DNA of 64,000 nt from Treponema vincentii (GTDB taxonomy: Bacteria; Spirochaetota; Spirochaetia; Treponematales; Treponemataceae). How positions within the stretch are numbered: the stretch's first letter is position 1; every line of letters begins with the position of its first letter. The notes below the pieces were generated by a model, which was not told the DNA's origin, did not search any database, and saw nothing but the letters and a program-made list of their open reading frames with translations. This document shows, piece after piece, positions 35,239-44,330 of this stretch. The DNA lies in assembly GCF_010365865.1 (NCBI RefSeq), contig NZ_CP048020.1, positions 682,001 to 746,000 of the forward strand, given 5' to 3'. Made by a program: the position numbers and the translations under genes.

Positions 35239-37342
35239 ATGAGACAGAGAGTAACGTATAAGATCGGAAATGAAGAGTTAATTTTAGAAACTGGCCATTT
35301 AGCGAAACAAGCAAACGGCGCAATTTATGCACAGTACGGCGGAACAGCTGTTCTGGCGACGGTGTGTGCGTCATCTACAGCGGTTGAGGGGCTCGACTAC
35401 GTGCCGGTAACCGTCGATTATAATGAAAAATACTATGCAGCGGGAAAGATACCGGGCGGTTTTATCAAGCGTGAAGGCCGTCCTAAGGATAAAGAGATTT
35501 TAGTTTCGCGGCTCATCGATCGTCCGATGCGGCCGTTGTTTGAAAAAAGCCTTTGGGCGGGAAATTCAGATTGTACCGACCTGTATTTCGTCGGATATGA
35601 TCAATCCGCCGGATATTTTAGCGGTTATTGCAAGTTCGGCTGCGGTTGTTATTTCCGACATTCCCTTTAACGGGCCGGTTGCGGGCGCTCGCGTGGCATA
35701 CCTCGACGGCGAGTTTGTGATAAACCCGACATTCAGCCAGATTGAAAAGGCTGATATGGAAATCGTCGTCGCAGGCACCGCCGAAGGTATTACGATGGTA
35801 GAAGGCGGCGCTCACGAAGTTTCGGAAGAGATCATGCTCAAGGCTTTGGAAAAGGCGCATGAATTTATCAAAGCAATGTGTGCACTCCAAAATGAGCTTC
35901 GTGCGGCGTGCGGAAAGGAAAAACTGCCGCTTGCCCCGGTGAACGCAACGCTTGCCAATAAAGATGCTATTTACGCAAAGGCTTACCCCGAACTTTCCAA
36001 AGCCCTGTATACAAAAGGAAAGGTAGAGCGCCGCGAAGCCTGCGATGCTATCAGAAAGGCTATCGCCGAAGAATATGCGGAGCAGCTCACCGATGAAACA
36101 CAGGCGAAGCTCTTTGCCGCTTTATTCGACGACATGGAATACCATATTTTGCGCGAAAACATACTGGAAAAAGGCTTGCGGGTTGACGGACGCGGCTTGG
36201 AAGATATCCGCCCCATCACCTGCGAGATCGGTGTGCTGCCGCGGCCGCACGGTTCTGCGGTATTTACCCGCGGGGAAACACAGTCGCTTGCCGTTGTTAC
36301 GCTCGGTACCGTGTTTGACGAACAAGTCTATGATGATATCGAAGGCGACCGGCGTGAGAATTTTATCCTGCATTATAACTTCCCGCCCTATTCGGTCGGT
36401 GAGGTAGGACGGCTTGGAACCGGACGCCGCGAAATCGGGCACGGGCATCTTGCACACCGCTCTTTGATGCCGATGATTCCGTCCAGAGAAGCGTTCCCGT
36501 ATACCATCCGTGTGGTTTCCGAAATTCTGGAATCCAACGGTTCTTCTTCGATGGCAACCGTATGCGGCGGTACGCTTTCGCTGCTGCACGCCGGCGTTCC
36601 GATGAAAAAGCCGGTAGCCGGTATCGCAATGGGACTTATCACCGACGGAAGCCGCTTTGCGGTACTCTCCGATATTCTGGGCGAAGAAGATCACCTCGGC
36701 GATATGGACTTTAAAGTCGCCGGTACCGCAGAAGGTATCACCGGTTTCCAGATGGATATTAAAATCGCCGGCGTTTCCGCTGAGATTATGAAAAAAGCGC
36801 TTGAACAGGCAAAAAAAGGCCGGCTTCATATTCTTGGCATTATGAATCAGACTATTTCTAAACCTTCATCACAGGTGTCCAAGTATGCGCCGCGGATTGA
36901 AACGCTCAAGATTCCGGTTGATAAGATCGGAGCGCTCATCGGGACGGGCGGAAAGATTATCAAGGCGCTGTCTGAACAATACCATGTAACAATCAATACC
37001 GAAAACGACGGTACGGTTACCATCTACGGGCGGGATTCTTCGTCCGCGCTCGGCGCCAAGGCTGCGGTTACCGGTATTGTGGAAGACCCTGAGGTCGGCA
37101 GAATTTATGAGGGTACCGTTAAGTGCATCAAGGATTTCGGCGCCTTTATCGAAATTCTTCCCGGTAAAGAAGGGCTTTGCCATATTTCCAAACTGTCGCG
37201 CAGTCGCATCGAAAAAGTTACCGACGTGCTGCAGGAAGGACAAAGAGTGCCTGTCAAGCTGTTGGAAATTGATAAGCTCGGCCGTTTAAACCTTTCGTAT
37301 ATCGATGCCTGCGAAGAGCAGGAAAAAAACGCGAGCCGTTAA
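35239..37342 (+). pseudogene. pnp: Polyribonucleotide nucleotidyltransferase, reading frame broken once
   Basis: PNPase degrades RNA 3' to 5' with phosphate. The N-terminal part (from [10 protein letters not shown] at 35239, preceded by GGAAGGAAAG) runs in frame until an A run at 35543-35548; the rest continues one base over, from [11 protein letters not shown] to 37342. Removing one A restores a normal 700-residue enzyme with two RNase PH domains, a KH domain (IGALIGTGGKIIKALSEQ) and an S1 domain (VKCIKDFGAFIEILPGKEGL). All catalytic regions after the break are intact. A sequencing error or recent mutation is far likelier than programmed frameshifting. The 3' neighbour is dut. Confidence 0.92.
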
Positions 37343-37377
37343 ATGGCAGCCGTTAATCCGTTGGCAGAGGAAAGAGA

Positions 37378-37833
37378 GTGAGTATCGCTGACGGGGCAGT
37401 AAGAGTTTTTTCCGTACTCAAGGAAGGAGCCTTACTGCCTGAATATCAAACATCCGGTTCCGCCGGCGCAGATTTACATGCGTATTTGGCTGAACCGGTA
37501 ACGCTGAAGCCGATGGAGCGTAGGCTTATCCCGACGGGGTTATTTGTTGAATTGCCTGCAGGCTATGAATTGCAGGTACGTCCGCGTTCGGGACTTGCGT
37601 TAAAGCATGGCGTCACGGTACTCAATACTCCCGGCACGGTGGATTCCGACTACCGTGGAGAACTGTGTGTGCTGTTGATAAATTTTGGCAGCGAACCCTT
37701 TACCGTACAAAACGGCGATAGAATTGCGCAGGCAGTCGTGGCTCAGGCGGTACAGGTGAGCTTTGTGCAAACTGATGCACTTTCAGAAACCGGACGGGGT
37801 GTCAATGGATACGGTTCAACCGGCATCGCATAA
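37378..37833 (+). CDS. dut: Deoxyuridine 5'-triphosphate nucleotidohydrolase
   Basis: Dut hydrolyses dUTP to dUMP, keeping uracil out of DNA. The 151-residue trimeric enzyme has motif 1 SAGADLHAYL, motif 2 PRSGLALKHG, motif 3 GTVDSDYRGEL with the catalytic Asp, motif 4 RIAQAVVAQ and motif 5 GRGVNGYGSTG, an Arg/Phe-type loop in which Phe is replaced by Tyr. GTG is the start, with GAGGAAAG upstream. Confidence 0.94.
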   Translation: MSIADGAVRVFSVLKEGALLPEYQTSGSAGADLHAYLAEPVTLKPMERRLIPTGLFVELPAGYELQVRPRSGLALKHGVTVLNTPGTVDSDYRGELCVLLINFGSEPFTVQNGDRIAQAVVAQAVQVSFVQTDALSETGRGVNGYGSTGIA

Positions 37834-37854
37834 ATTGATATAACGGTATATAAG

Positions 37855-38973
37855 ATGATCGGTATGAGGCAAAAGCAACTTTTTTTGTATATTTTAAAAG
37901 AGATGTTGCTGTATTTTTTTGTCTGCTTTTGGTTTTTGTTCTTTATTTTTTTTGTCAATAATATTTTGCTGTTGGCAAGCGATGTCTTATCAAAACATGC
38001 GCCTTTTAAGGATGTCGCATTATTGATGTTGTATTCGCTTCCTGCGGTTATCGCAAATGCCGCTCCCTTTGCAGCTCTAATCGGTATATTAATGGGGCTC
38101 GGGCGCTTTGTCAGTGATTTGGAATTCCTTTCTATGAACGCGCTTGGTGTGTCGCCTCGCTTTCTGATGTTGCCTGTGTTACTGTTCGGTTTAGTTGTTT
38201 CGGTTGTTTCCTTTTTTACCAACGATGTATTGTTGCCTGTCAGTGCCATTAATTTTCGGCGAGTCTATTGGGATATTGCGACTTCAACTCCTGCACTGGA
38301 GCTTTCTTCTTATTCTATAAAGCGCAATCATAATGCGGTTGTTGTAACGGGATTAATACAGGATGGTAAAATCCACAATCTTTTGATTGTGGATAAAAAT
38401 GCAGATAAAGCATTTCGCATACTCGGTACACAGGCTGCAGAGATTGAAAAATCCAATGATCCTTCAATCGTGATGTCGCTCAAAATGCTGCTACCACACC
38501 TTCTCATTTTAGATCCTTCCGACAAAAAAAAATATGATGCAGTAAACGGCGAAACGGTAACCTACAACGTGCTTGCAAAGAGTATTAGGTCTTCTTATTT
38601 TAATACGATCGGTCCGTCCGAAATGTCTTCATTTGATCTTTATAAGGATATAAAGGAAAAACAAACACAAAACGAAGATAGGAGAACACTCAATTTGTAT
38701 TGGATGGAGTTCCATAAGAAGTTTTCCTTTCCTTTCGGTGCCTTCTTTTTCGTGCTGCTTGCCTTTGCTATCAGCAGTGCCGGTAAGGTACACAATCAAG
38801 GTGCGGGTTTTGTGTTAGGCCTTTTAATTGCTGTTGCATATTGGGCATTGTTTATGGGCGGGCAGACACTTTGTTTACGGCTTGATTGGAATGGGACGGT
38901 TGCCATGTGGGTTCCTAATATTATGGTATTTGCCGCTGCTATTGTACTGCTGGGGAAAAAGTTATTCAGATGA
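37855..38973 (+). CDS. LptF/LptG (YjgP/YjgQ) family permease, first copy
   Basis: This 372-residue membrane protein has three N-terminal and three C-terminal transmembrane segments around an extracytoplasmic domain of the jelly-roll type, the LptF/LptG arrangement. Typical pieces are PFAALIGILMGLGRFVSDLE and FPFGAFFFVLLAFAISSAG. In Gram-negative bacteria LptFG extract LPS and pass it to LptA; treponemes lack classical LPS, so here it may move another outer-membrane lipid or glycolipid. It overlaps the second copy by 4 bases. Confidence 0.85.
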   Translation: MIGMRQKQLFLYILKEMLLYFFVCFWFLFFIFFVNNILLLASDVLSKHAPFKDVALLMLYSLPAVIANAAPFAALIGILMGLGRFVSDLEFLSMNALGVSPRFLMLPVLLFGLVVSVVSFFTNDVLLPVSAINFRRVYWDIATSTPALELSSYSIKRNHNAVVVTGLIQDGKIHNLLIVDKNADKAFRILGTQAAEIEKSNDPSIVMSLKMLLPHLLILDPSDKKKYDAVNGETVTYNVLAKSIRSSYFNTIGPSEMSSFDLYKDIKEKQTQNEDRRTLNLYWMEFHKKFSFPFGAFFFVLLAFAISSAGKVHNQGAGFVLGLLIAVAYWALFMGGQTLCLRLDWNGTVAMWVPNIMVFAAAIVLLGKKLFR

Positions 38974-40025
38974 AGATTCTTCAACGATATTTAATCCGAC
39001 TCTTTTTCCCCGTCTTTGTGATAACGATTTTATTTTTTATTTTACTGCTCCAGCTTGGTGATCTATTCCTCAATTTGCCACAGTATTTACAAAATCAAGC
39101 ACGCTTTATTACGCTGCTTCGGGTGATGTATTTGTATTTTCCAAAATGTGTCTCGTTTGCAATGCCGCTTTCGGTTTTATTTGCGAGTTCGTATACAATG
39201 GGGAATATGTACGCAAAAAATGAACTTACCTCGATCTTTGCCTCCGGTATGCCGCTTGCCGTATTGGTGGCGCCGCTTGTATTGTGTGGATTTTTGCTAT
39301 CGATTGGGATGTTTTATTTTGAGGATCGTATCTTAATCCACTTTCAGCGGCAGAAAATTGCACTGGTAAATTCCATCTTGGAACCTCAACAGAATTTGAA
39401 TAGCAGCGATTTGGTTATTTTATCCGATTCGGGAAAAATCGTGTATTTTGCCGATTATTATGATGATACTCAAAAGGAGTTGAATAATATATTGATTGTT
39501 GTGCGTACCGAATCGGGAGATATTTCTACTGTCATAAAAGGTGAATCTGCACACTGGCAAATCGATCATTGGGAGGTGACGGATAAGGCTGTCTACACTT
39601 TTACTGGCGAGAATGGTGTGCTTTATCAAGATTCAATCGATGAGAAACTTTTTTCCGAACCTCCCGAAACCTTTCAACGGAATATTACATCTATTGATGA
39701 GATGACTATTGCACAGGCAAAACTCTTTATCGACAATTTAAAAAAAATGGGGTTACCCTACCATGAATACCTTTCGCAATATTACCGTCGTTTTTCATTC
39801 CCGTTTACAACGTTCATCGTTTTGTTTTTTTCCGTTTCTATTGGAGGTCGCTTTAAAAAAAATATCCTGCTGATGAGTTTGCTTTTTAGTTTAGCCCTTG
39901 CAATTCTCTATTATGTAACCGAGATGATGACCATGCTTTTTGCAAAATGGGAGTATATCTCTCCGCTTGCCGGTGCGTTCCTCCCTCTTTTAATTTTTTA
40001 CGGTGTTGAGCGTCGCAATGCTTAA
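38970..40025 (+). CDS. LptF/LptG (YjgP/YjgQ) family permease, second copy
   Basis: This 351-residue partner of the preceding permease has the same topology: LYFPKCVSFAMPLSVLFASS in the first bundle and YHEYLSQYYRRFSFPFTTFI at the start of the second. The pair would form a heterodimeric LptFG-type transporter that needs an LptB-like ATPase, not encoded in the window. Stop at 40025 is followed by a long structured region (40076-40189). Confidence 0.85.
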   Translation: MKILQRYLIRLFFPVFVITILFFILLLQLGDLFLNLPQYLQNQARFITLLRVMYLYFPKCVSFAMPLSVLFASSYTMGNMYAKNELTSIFASGMPLAVLVAPLVLCGFLLSIGMFYFEDRILIHFQRQKIALVNSILEPQQNLNSSDLVILSDSGKIVYFADYYDDTQKELNNILIVVRTESGDISTVIKGESAHWQIDHWEVTDKAVYTFTGENGVLYQDSIDEKLFSEPPETFQRNITSIDEMTIAQAKLFIDNLKKMGLPYHEYLSQYYRRFSFPFTTFIVLFFSVSIGGRFKKNILLMSLLFSLALAILYYVTEMMTMLFAKWEYISPLAGAFLPLLIFYGVERRNA

Positions 40026-40075
40026 AATAGCGCGTACGTAAAAATCATACCTGCTAAACTTCCGTTCCAGAACTA

Positions 40076-40189
40076 ACCCCTAGAATTACGGCGGGTTCTT
40101 AGGGTAGAACCCTAAGCCGTTATTTTTCTTTTTAGGGGTCGTAGGGGGCATTTTTCTTTTTATCGGAAAAAAAGAAAAATACCCCCTAC
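40076..40189. terminator. Convergent terminator region between the LptG-like gene and a chemoreceptor
   Basis: An outer pair ACCCCTA (40076-40082)/TAGGGGT (40133-40139) encloses nested hairpins including TTAGGGT (40099-40105)/ACCCTAA (40109-40115). A second hairpin, 40141-40161 with 40169-40189, has 21-bp arms with one mismatch and the loop ATCGGAA, with poly-T on both strands. It terminates both converging genes. The right arm forms the last codons of the chemoreceptor gene. Confidence 0.8.
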
Positions 40190-42235
40190 TTTGACTTTGA
40201 ATTTGGAGACTTCTACAACTAAATTCTCAATACTTTGTTTATTCTGCTGCGTAATACCGTTAACTTCCTGTACCGCATTGTTGATTTGTACGGCACCGGA
40301 AGCCATTTCGTTCATACTGTCGGTAATAACACGGGTAAGGTTATCCAGTTTTCGCATTTCTTCCGCGACACCTTCGCTGCCCTTCAACATTTCAGCGGAG
40401 CCTGCTTGTACCTCCAACGTTACCATATTGATGTTTTTGATCGCGGTAAGTACTTCTCTACTGCCGTGCTCTTGTTCGCGCATTGCTTCGGTAAGGCTGT
40501 TACTCATCTCTTTAACCTGTTCGGCAAGGGTAAAGATTGTATTGAATTTTCCTTCGACGATTCTGGAAGAATCTGCAAGCGTTTCAATCTCACCCGATAG
40601 CGTTTTAAGCGTTGTTGTTATCGTTTTGCCTTGAGCAGCTGAATCTTCGGCAAGTTTGCGGATTTCATCTGCGACGACAGCAAAGCCTTTACCTGCTTCG
40701 CCTGCGTGTGCGGCTTCTATTGCAGCATTCATTGCCAGCAGGTTTGTTTGCGATGCAATATGTTGAATAACGCTTGATGCTTCTATCAGAGACCCCGATT
40801 CTTCGGCAATCTTTTTGGTAACCGTATTGGAGGTTATCAATGTGTTTTTCCCGTCTCCCGTAGCACCGGTAAGGCTTCTGATAGCTTCATCGGTTTTACC
40901 GAGCGTTTGGCCAATGGATGTGATGTTTGCAACCATTTGTTCTATTGATGAAGAAGATTGCGCAACACTCGCTGCCTGCGTTTCGATACTACCGTTTAGC
41001 TGCTTAATGGTGCGGACAATCTCTTCGATAGTCGCTGCCGTTTCGGTAACACTTGCTGCTTGAGTAAGCGTTTGTTGTTTAACGCTTTCGATATTTGCAT
41101 TTATTTGATGTACAGCGCTTGCCGTTTCGGTCATGTTGCTTGCAAGCTCTTCGCCGACATTTTGCATAACCTCTGAGCTATCTTCGACCGCTTTAACCGA
41201 TGTACCGATCTTCTCTATTGTCTGATTAAAGTAATTTGAAAGATCCGTTATTTCGTCATGTCCTGCAACCGGTAAGCGTACCGTTAAATCACCTTCTCCT
41301 TGCGCTATATCTTTTAACGCTTCTACTGCTGCCTTTATCGGCTTTACTATTTTGTATGCAGTAATATACACGACAATAATTGCGAGTATTAAGATTATGG
41401 CCGTAATGGTATACAGCACTTTTTGCATAACCGTTATACTGCCTAAAAATTCATATATAGGAGCGGCAACGATAATCCGCCATCCGGTCTTTGCAATTAT
41501 TCCGAAAGCAGCTATTTGTTTTTCGCCATCCCAATCATAGAACCCTACATCCGGTTCTGTGGATTGCAATGCTTTTTTTTCGAATGCTGCTATTTCGACA
41601 AAGGAAGGATCGCTTTTCGCTTTTTCCATACTGTTTTCTTGGGATTTTACCGCCTCAATGTCGGAATCTCCTATAGTATTGCCGGAAAGTCCTATGACAT
41701 AGCAGTCGCCTGTCTTTCCAACTACAATATCGGATATCATATTGGAAAGCCCTGCAGCATAGACACGCGCATATAACACTCCGATGATATGCTTTTGGTT
41801 GTCATAAATAGGAACGGAAAAAAATACAAAAAGTTCTTTGTCGGCGCGAGAAATAATCGGTTCGGTTACATAAGCTTTGCCGTTGATGGCCGATTGGTAG
41901 TATGACCGATCGGAAATATTTAATTGATTGCCGTCAGTGATCCATGCATTTCCTATACGGTCGCAAATGCCGAACGCATTGATTTCCGAATTGCTAAATG
42001 CAAGTTCATTGGCAAGGATAGCCGTTTTTTCTTCATACGAAATGTCTTTTCTTAATACTTCCTGCCGCGCAATAGCTGCAAGCGTAGTAAAAAAAGAATT
42101 GATACGTTCATCTATCAGTGAGGCAGTATCTTTCGCCTTTTCGGTAAGTTGCAGACGGACTTTTTCCAGTAGCGCCTTTTTTGAAATCGTTATTGTTGTA
42201 ATACCTAAAATGGAAATTACAAGCAGTATTAGCAA
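40160..42235 (-). CDS. Methyl-accepting chemotaxis protein, first copy
   Basis: This receptor has a sensor domain of about 230 residues after a transmembrane helix (dCache-like: [20 protein letters not shown] and [20 protein letters not shown]), a second helix, HAMP (about 285-340) and a signalling domain with a hairpin tip around [20 protein letters not shown]. The 3' end (GGIFLFFR after KFKVKV) is an extension encoded by the terminator arm. The start is uncertain: the frame has no ATG upstream of the first helix, whereas a well-spaced ATG (near 42303, after GAGAGG) is one base out of frame; one missing A would join them. Confidence 0.88.
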   Translation of the reverse strand: MLILLVISILGITTITISKKALLEKVRLQLTEKAKDTASLIDERINSFFTTLAAIARQEVLRKDISYEEKTAILANELAFSNSEINAFGICDRIGNAWITDGNQLNISDRSYYQSAINGKAYVTEPIISRADKELFVFFSVPIYDNQKHIIGVLYARVYAAGLSNMISDIVVGKTGDCYVIGLSGNTIGDSDIEAVKSQENSMEKAKSDPSFVEIAAFEKKALQSTEPDVGFYDWDGEKQIAAFGIIAKTGWRIIVAAPIYEFLGSITVMQKVLYTITAIILILAIIVVYITAYKIVKPIKAAVEALKDIAQGEGDLTVRLPVAGHDEITDLSNYFNQTIEKIGTSVKAVEDSSEVMQNVGEELASNMTETASAVHQINANIESVKQQTLTQAASVTETAATIEEIVRTIKQLNGSIETQAASVAQSSSSIEQMVANITSIGQTLGKTDEAIRSLTGATGDGKNTLITSNTVTKKIAEESGSLIEASSVIQHIASQTNLLAMNAAIEAAHAGEAGKGFAVVADEIRKLAEDSAAQGKTITTTLKTLSGEIETLADSSRIVEGKFNTIFTLAEQVKEMSNSLTEAMREQEHGSREVLTAIKNINMVTLEVQAGSAEMLKGSEGVAEEMRKLDNLTRVITDSMNEMASGAVQINNAVQEVNGITQQNKQSIENLVVEVSKFKVKVGGIFLFFR

Positions 42236-42388
42236 CCCGAATATACAGATAAGCTTACGGCGAATTGAAAAATATTTTCGGGGATGATAATGGTTTCTTT
42301 CATTTGTGTCAAGCCTCTCAAATAAAGTCTTCCTAAATATCGATTCTTTCGGCTATATATAATTTATATTGATATTTAAGAGGGGGTG

Positions 42389-42417
42389 ATTATATCCGTA
42401 AATATACTCTTGTGCAA
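42389..42417 (-). promoter_or_regulatory. Promoter of the first chemoreceptor gene
   Basis: Read on the - strand: TTGCAC (42417-42412), 17 bases, TATAAT (42394-42389), the best housekeeping promoter in the window. The -35 overlaps the palindrome CTCTTGTGCAAGAG (42407-42420), a possible operator. It gives a leader of about 80 bases to the ATG near 42303. Confidence 0.8.
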
Positions 42418-42494
42418 GAGAGTCGCCATTCTTTTTTAACCGTAAATATTGAGGGTATGCTATAAAGGGAGACTGTTTATAAAGAATGAAGAGT

Positions 42495-43220
42495 TTACGT
42501 TTCTTTCTTTTTTACGGCAATCTGATCGATACGCTGTCCGTTCATGGTGAGTACCGTACAAACGTAGGAGCCGGTATCGATGCTGTCGCCCAGTCGAGGG
42601 ATGGTGCCGAGCCGCGCAAGCAAATAACCGGCAAGGGTGTAGTATTCTTCGGTAGGGGGGCGTTCAATATCATTTAAAAGTCCGAGTGCCTGTATTTCGT
42701 CAAGACTCACCTGTGCATTGATAATAATACTGCCGTCAGCTTGCCTAATGGGTTGTGAGCCTATATGGCTTGCTGTTTGGATGCTTCTATTAAACAAGCC
42801 CTCTAACAAACCGCCTTTGGTTATAAAGCCTTCAATGCCACCGTATTCGTCAATAACGCAGGCTGCATTTACCTTACGGTCGTTTAGTAATTCGAGTGTA
42901 TGTTTAACGTTTTGTGATTCGGGGATGAACAGCGGTTTTGTTAAAATCTTTTGCAGATTCGGAGGCGGTATTTCAAGTCTGCTCTGTAAATAATCCCGTG
43001 CACTAACAATGCCGATAACTGAATCAATCTTACCTGCACATACCGGAAAGTAGTCAAAATTTTCGTGTGTCTTTATCAATGTAAGGATATCCTGACTTCT
43101 ATCCGTAATATCGATCCATACAATATCGGAGCGGTAGGTCATGCAACTACCGATTTTTCGTGTATATGCAGGCTCTCTCTTTCCTTTTTCCTGATACTGC
43201 GGCGGTAATGGGATATTCAT
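42495..43220 (-). CDS. CorC-like CBS-domain protein
   Basis: This protein of about 241 residues has a CBS pair (from RSDIVWIDITDRSQDILTLI to VIDEYGGIEGFITKGGLLEG) and a C-terminal CorC_HlyC domain (EEYYTLAGYLLARLGTIPRL, GDSIDTGSYVCTVLTM). The DUF21 membrane domain found in longer hemolysin-like relatives is missing, as in E. coli CorC, which supports Mg2+/Co2+ handling. CBS pairs often bind adenosyl ligands. The ATG near 43220 is uncertain. It is the last gene after fliS and flgN on the - strand. Confidence 0.78.
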   Translation of the reverse strand: MNIPLPPQYQEKGKREPAYTRKIGSCMTYRSDIVWIDITDRSQDILTLIKTHENFDYFPVCAGKIDSVIGIVSARDYLQSRLEIPPPNLQKILTKPLFIPESQNVKHTLELLNDRKVNAACVIDEYGGIEGFITKGGLLEGLFNRSIQTASHIGSQPIRQADGSIIINAQVSLDEIQALGLLNDIERPPTEEYYTLAGYLLARLGTIPRLGDSIDTGSYVCTVLTMNGQRIDQIAVKKKET

Positions 43221-43271
43221 ACGGTATGTGCAGCACAAAAAATGCAAAGCATAAGGTTCGACTAGTATCGA

Positions 43272-43745
43272 TTATAAACTGAGATCGACAAGAGCTGCAG
43301 TCCGTGCCGTACTGGCATAGATACTTTCTTTATGCGCATAAGGCCGTTTCAATGATGCTATTTGCTGCCGTAAACCGGTAATATGCGTTTGCAGGAGCTC
43401 ACGGTTTCTCTTATTCTGAGCCAAAACTCGTTTTTGCAAGTCATCTAAATCCGTTTTAAGATGTGGAATATCAGAATGTTCATTTTTGCAAATATTGGTA
43501 TACATATATTCCAGCGGATCGATTACTTTTTGAATAGTAAATATTTCGGCAATAATAGATTCTTCCAATTCCGTGTGCTGTAGGACAGCATCGGTATTCT
43601 CATCGGAAATACTTTTTTCTTGTTTTTCTAATACTGTAAGATATTCGCGGAATTTAAGCCGCTGTTGCTCTAACAACGACCTGAATCGTTTGAGAACCGC
43701 AACCCGTTCGGCAATTTCAGAATCGTTAAGTTTGGCTGTATGCAT
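43272..43745 (-). CDS. flgN: Flagellar export chaperone FlgN
   Basis: This 157-residue all-helical protein has a heptad-like pattern (LKRFRSLLEQQRLKFREYLT, NTDAVLQHTELEESIIAEIF) and low sequence conservation, as is usual for FlgN. It should chaperone the hook-associated proteins FlgK and FlgL, whose genes start this window. It follows fliS by 4 bases and lies behind the sigma-28 promoter at 44233. Confidence 0.72.
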   Translation of the reverse strand: MHTAKLNDSEIAERVAVLKRFRSLLEQQRLKFREYLTVLEKQEKSISDENTDAVLQHTELEESIIAEIFTIQKVIDPLEYMYTNICKNEHSDIPHLKTDLDDLQKRVLAQNKRNRELLQTHITGLRQQIASLKRPYAHKESIYASTARTAALVDLSL

Positions 43746-43749
43746 AACC

Positions 43750-44196
43750 CTATCCTGCTATATTGACGCCCGAAACTACCGGTTTTATTTCTGTTGCAGC
43801 GGCGGCTGTTGAGTTTACAACATGATGCCATGCCTCACGCAGTTCTTCCATCATGCCGCGTACCGTTATAAGCGGTTGCGGATCCTTTTGTATATTCGCT
43901 TGAAAAAGCTGTTGGTTGAAAAAGGAGTAAAGCGATAATAGATTTTCAGCAATTTCTCCTCCTTCATCCATATTTAAAGCCGCCATTAGCTCGGTAATAA
44001 TATCTTGTGCTTTTAATATATACTGGTGGATGCGCTCAATATTCTCCGCTTCGATTTTTCCGCCAGGCATGCCTTCAATGGCAAGGGTAATATTTTTAAT
44101 ACCCTCATCATACAGCATAATGATTAGAGATCCCGGACTCGCCGTCTTTACCCGTGTCTCTTTATATGCCGTTAAGGCTTGACTGTTATAACTCAT
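43750..44196 (-). CDS. fliS: Flagellin export chaperone FliS
   Basis: The 148-residue helical protein starts MSYNSQALTAYKETRVKTAS, the FliS signature start, and contains LIIMLYDEGIKNITLAIEGM and ENLLSLYSFFNQQLFQANIQ. FliS binds the C-terminal helix of flagellin to stop early polymerisation. It is preceded by a sigma-28 promoter about 30 bases upstream and followed by flgN. Confidence 0.94.
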   Translation of the reverse strand: MSYNSQALTAYKETRVKTASPGSLIIMLYDEGIKNITLAIEGMPGGKIEAENIERIHQYILKAQDIITELMAALNMDEGGEIAENLLSLYSFFNQQLFQANIQKDPQPLITVRGMMEELREAWHHVVNSTAAAATEIKPVVSGVNIAG

Positions 44197-44232
44197 TTTT
44201 AATCCCCCATGCGATCGCGTGTTCCTTCTATC

Positions 44233-44259
44233 TTATCGGCAAAAGAAACAGTCTGTTGA
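44233..44259 (-). promoter_or_regulatory. Sigma-28 (FliA) promoter of fliS-flgN
   Basis: On the - strand TCAA (44259-44256), exactly 15 bases, then GCCGATAA (44240-44233), a perfect match to the FliA -10 and 3 of 4 to the TAAA -35. It fits a late flagellar gene pair. Confidence 0.85.
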
Positions 44260-44330
44260 GTCCCTCCGTGAAAAATCTTTCGCATTCCTTTATGGGAAGC
44301 CCCAAATATCGCAGCTTTTAGAAACGCCCC

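Noticed and set aside
35543-35549. Programmed -1 frameshift at A AAA AAG in pnp
   Set aside because: The downstream frame is +1, not -1, relative to the upstream one, and a downstream stimulatory structure was not seen.
42495-43220. CorC-like gene as a truncated hemolysin pseudogene
   Set aside because: Lack of DUF21 is normal for CorC, both remaining domains are complete and the frame is open.
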